Positions 52,151 through 54,839 of a DNA stretch of 54,839 nucleotides are shown here, piece by piece. The translations under genes and the position numbers were made by a program. The DNA lies in the NCBI GenBank assembly GCA_032160545.1, contig JAVHVN010000164.1:1-54839 (forward strand). The letters run 5' to 3'. The DNA is from DATGFB01 sp032160545 (GTDB taxonomy: Bacteria; Actinomycetota; Actinomycetes; Mycobacteriales; Jatrophihabitantaceae). Each line of letters opens with the position of its first letter. Positions within the stretch are counted from its first letter, which is position 1. The notes below the pieces were generated by a model that had not been told where the DNA came from, did not search any database, and worked only from the letters and a program-made list of their open reading frames with translations.

Positions 52151-54007
52151 TCAGCCGCATTTCTGGTCGTACACCTTGACCTGCAACGGCGTCACGCCCG
52201 GCTGCTTCCAGATCTGCGGCGAGCCCGTCCCGGCCGGCTCCTGCAGGTGCAGCACGAGCGTCTGGGTGGTGCCGCGGGGCAGCTCCATGTCGAAGCGGAA
52301 GATCTTCTTGCCCAGGTCGTCCTGGACGGCGATCGTCGTCGGCTTGTCGTTCAGCGTCGCGCTCAGCAGCTGCGCACCGGTCGTCGCGTAGTAGTCGAGC
52401 AGCGTCCGGTTGTCACCGGGCTGCACCGGGTAGTCGTGCTTGTCGATGCGCCCGACGACGTACTGCGGCAACCCGAAAGCCGGTGCCAGGTTGGTGAGCT
52501 TGAGGGTCACGACGACATCGCGCGTCGGCCCGCACCCGATGCGGCGATAGTCCATCGAGCGCACCAGGTAGTAGTCGAGCTTTCCGGCCGCCGTGTTGTT
52601 CAAGACCATGCCGCCGAAGGGCCGCGTGCTCTTCGGTATCGCACCGCTGTAGGACGTCGTCGCGATCACGTTCTCGATCGCCGGGTCGGCGCTCCACACC
52701 ATCAGCCGGTTCTCGTTGGACGACCGGGTCATCGTGTGCGCGAGTTCGATCGCACGCCCCGCGCCGCTCGTCAGCTTGTTCGATGCGGCCTTGAGGACGG
52801 CGACCAGGAAGTCCTTGCGTTCGTTGTTCGCGTATGCCGGGAACAGCGCGTACTCGTCCTTCTCGGTCAGCGACACGATGTTGTCGGCGCCGACGGTCAT
52901 CGGCGACGGCAGGTACGCCGAAGGCGGGACGACCACGGGACCGGTCACGGCGAGGAAGTAGGACAGGGTCGTGGGGTCGACCGCGACGGCGCCGTCGACC
53001 TTCTCCCCGCTGACCTTCTCCCACATCGCGGCCCACACTCGCGCCGCATAGGGAAAGTTCGGGCTCATGTTCGAGTTCACGATGAGGTCGGTCGGCTCGT
53101 TCTGGCCGTACGCCGCGTCGTAGCCCTCACCGAAGTCGAGGCCGGTGTGGATGAGGTGGTCGCCCGGGGGCAGGAGCGCGGCGTCGCTCTCGAAGTGGGT
53201 GAAGGTGAGCTTGCCCTTGTCGGCCACGACGATCGCGAACGCTCCCGGCAGGCCCCCGGTGCCGCGCATCTCCGCCTCGTTCTGCAGCCCGACGAAGTAC
53301 CGCTGCGGCGAATCGGCGCCGAGCATCGTCGGCAGGATCCCCGACACGTTGGCCGCCGCGTCGACGTAGCCGGTGATCGTGCGCAGCTGGGTCGACAGCC
53401 CGGCGCGCGCGCGGTCCATCGGGCCGAACCAGGTGGCGGCCGGCAGCGTGTCCAGAGCGGCCACCGCCGCGTCCAGCGTCGTCGCCTCGCGGCGCAGCGT
53501 CGGGGCGGCCTTGATCAGCGGGGCGACCTGCACGGTGTTGCCCTTCGTCCGCAGCCGGGTCGGGTCGAGCTGCGTCGCGACGTCGAGCAGGGTGGTGATG
53601 CCGTTCGCTCCGACGCGATTGCCGGCCGTCGCGACGCCGCGCATGACCCGGAGGGGATCGCCGGCCCACGGCACGTGGGCCGCCGTCCACCAGGCCGGCC
53701 CGGTGGTGAGCAGGTGTGCCCGCTTCGCGAGCGTCGGGATTCCCTGGGCAGCCTTGTGCGCATCGCCGACGCGGCCCTGCGCGACGAGCTGCTTGACCAC
53801 CTGCAGCCGGTCCTCGAGCTTGGTGACCTGCTGCCGCGCGAGCAGACCGGTGACCACGACCCACAGCGCCCCCACCGCGCACAGGCCGACGACGCCCCAC
53901 AGCAGCCGGCGGCGGAAGACACCGCTCGCGGTGAGATAGCGCAGCCGGGCCTCGAGCCGGCTCCGCGGCCGCCGTCGGCGTCGCCGGCTCCGGCGCCGGT
54001 CAGGCAC
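52151..54007 (-). CDS. DUF4012-domain membrane protein
   Basis: The 618-residue protein has a very basic N-terminus (RRRSRRRRRRPRSR), one transmembrane segment (LLWGVVGLCAVGALWVVVTG, about 35-54), a helical extracytoplasmic region and a long DUF4012 domain with QRYFVGLQNEAEMRGTGGLP, GGLPGAFAIV and AVDPTTLSYFLAVTGPVVVP. DUF4012 proteins are frequent in actinobacterial exopolysaccharide and capsule loci and resemble LytR-CpsA-Psr neighbours in context, although catalysis is not established. GTG start at 54007. Confidence 0.85.
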   Translation of the reverse strand: MPDRRRSRRRRRRPRSRLEARLRYLTASGVFRRRLLWGVVGLCAVGALWVVVTGLLARQQVTKLEDRLQVVKQLVAQGRVGDAHKAAQGIPTLAKRAHLLTTGPAWWTAAHVPWAGDPLRVMRGVATAGNRVGANGITTLLDVATQLDPTRLRTKGNTVQVAPLIKAAPTLRREATTLDAAVAALDTLPAATWFGPMDRARAGLSTQLRTITGYVDAAANVSGILPTMLGADSPQRYFVGLQNEAEMRGTGGLPGAFAIVVADKGKLTFTHFESDAALLPPGDHLIHTGLDFGEGYDAAYGQNEPTDLIVNSNMSPNFPYAARVWAAMWEKVSGEKVDGAVAVDPTTLSYFLAVTGPVVVPPSAYLPSPMTVGADNIVSLTEKDEYALFPAYANNERKDFLVAVLKAASNKLTSGAGRAIELAHTMTRSSNENRLMVWSADPAIENVIATTSYSGAIPKSTRPFGGMVLNNTAAGKLDYYLVRSMDYRRIGCGPTRDVVVTLKLTNLAPAFGLPQYVVGRIDKHDYPVQPGDNRTLLDYYATTGAQLLSATLNDKPTTIAVQDDLGKKIFRFDMELPRGTTQTLVLHLQEPAGTGSPQIWKQPGVTPLQVKVYDQKCG

Positions 54008-54083
54008 CGGGACGCCGCATCGGCTGGACGAGCGCGATCACGTGCTGGCCTGCTCCTCGCCGGGTCGTCGTGCGCTCACCCGG

Positions 54084-54839
54084 TCACGCGAGGCTCTTCT
54101 TCACCTCGTCGTAGACCCAACGGTAGGTGCGCTCGAGGCCGTCGGCGAGAGTCGTCGAGGGCTCCCAGCCGTAGCGGGCAAGGATCTCGCTGTTGTCGCT
54201 GCTGCGGCCGCGGACGCCCTGCGGCGCGCTGAGGTCGTACTCGCGCTGCAGCGTGACACCGCCGATGCCCTCGACGATGTCGACGAGCTGGTTGATCGAC
54301 ACCAGCTCGGCGCTGCCGAGGTTCACCGGCTCGGGGCTGTCGGCGGCGGTGATCATCTGCGTGCCGTACACGCAGTCGTCGATGTACATGAAGCTGCGGG
54401 TCTGGTGCCCGTCCCCCCAGATCGGGATCACCTTCTCACCGGTGATCGCGGCCGTGGCGACCTTGCGGCAGATCGCGGCCGGCGCCTTCTCGCGGCCGCC
54501 GGTCCAGGTGCCGTGCTCGCCGTAGACGTTGTGGTAGCGCGCCACGCGCGTCTGCACGCCGTGGTCCTCGTAGTAGTGCCGGGCCATCCGCTCGCTGAAC
54601 AGCTTCTCCCAGCCGTAGCCGTCTTCGGGCATCGCCGGGTATGCGTCCTCTTCTTTCAGCGGCTCGACTTCGACGCGGTCCTGCTTGCCGGCGGCGTAGA
54701 CGCATGCCGACGAAGCATAGAAGAAGCGCTCGGCGCCGTGGTCCTTCGCAGCCATCAGCAGGTGGGTGTTGATGAGCACGGACAGCATGCACTCCGCGCG
54801 ATGCGTTTCGATGAATCCCATGCCGCCCATGTCGGCGGC
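54084..54839 (-). CDS. NAD-dependent sugar epimerase, GDP-mannose 3,5-epimerase-like (partial)
   Basis: The frame is open to the end of the window, so the N-terminal Rossmann glycine motif is missing. Visible are MGGMGFIETHRAECML, the catalytic segment SSACVY with DGYGWEKLFSERMA (YxxxK), ARYHNVYGEHGTWTGGREKA, RSFMYIDDCV and NLGSAELVSI. The MGGMGFI and ACVY/YGWEKL combination is characteristic of GDP-mannose 3,5-epimerases, which make GDP-L-galactose or GDP-L-gulose. It lies 76 nt upstream of the DUF4012 gene on the same strand and fits nucleotide-sugar supply for an exopolysaccharide. Confidence 0.85.
   Translation of the reverse strand, partial: AADMGGMGFIETHRAECMLSVLINTHLLMAAKDHGAERFFYASSACVYAAGKQDRVEVEPLKEEDAYPAMPEDGYGWEKLFSERMARHYYEDHGVQTRVARYHNVYGEHGTWTGGREKAPAAICRKVATAAITGEKVIPIWGDGHQTRSFMYIDDCVYGTQMITAADSPEPVNLGSAELVSINQLVDIVEGIGGVTLQREYDLSAPQGVRGRSSDNSEILARYGWEPSTTLADGLERTYRWVYDEVKKSLA

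Overview
The window is high-GC, densely packed actinobacterial DNA with GTG starts, many 4-nt GTGA/ATGA stop-start overlaps and TANNNT -10 boxes. About 5.9-25.6 kb keeps the gene order of the Mycobacterium tuberculosis Rv3656c-Rv3683 block: remains of a tad cluster with ssd, a HAD phosphatase, a holin-like membrane protein, an epoxide-hydrolase-like protein, the MarP protease, a CoA Nudix, endonuclease III, Crp, an MBL-fold hydrolase, RidA, paired ArsA/Get3-like ATPases, PonA, YqeY and a phosphoesterase. The gas vesicle cluster is of the Streptomyces type. A soil actinobacterium outside the mycobacteria (for example Frankia- or Jatrophihabitans-like) is plausible, but genus cannot be fixed from sequence alone.

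Regions: (1) 1-3.7 kb, an accessory minus-strand operon (WD40 fragment, SUMF1/FGE-fold protein, beta-propeller, MFS) behind a near-consensus promoter. (2) 3.7-4.3 kb, a gene graveyard with a broken Xre/MbcA antitoxin and a truncated Flp pilin. (3) 4.5-25.7 kb, an MFS transporter and then the conserved core block, ending in tRNA-Pro(CGG). (4) 25.9-35.5 kb, a secreted GH3 enzyme with a divergent ROK regulator, a secreted NlpC/P60-like protein, a MalT-type LuxR regulator and a small HTH protein. (5) 35.6-40.9 kb, a giant DUF11-repeat surface protein with an LATTG sorting signal. (6) 41.3-48.2 kb, the gas vesicle operon gvpO-J-L-S-K-A-F-Y-Z-csbD with a small divergent gene. (7) 48.3-54.8 kb, an envelope/exopolysaccharide region: secreted GH26, a 54-residue LAATG membrane peptide, a GT2 synthase, a DUF4012 protein and a GDP-mannose-epimerase-like protein cut by the window end.

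The most interesting points are: the tad cluster has kept its motor (ssd, tadA, tadB, tadC) while its pilin survives only as a 32-codon stub behind an inserted MFS gene; the gas vesicle operon encodes neighbouring proteins with a hyperacidic and a histone-H1-like basic tail, behind a stress-sigma-like promoter overlapped by an inverted repeat; a miniature sortase-motif peptide is fused head to tail to a GT2 gene; the MarP operon carries a cupredoxin with a predicted Gln axial ligand; and no whiB4/wblA gene lies between the ArsA pair and ponA.
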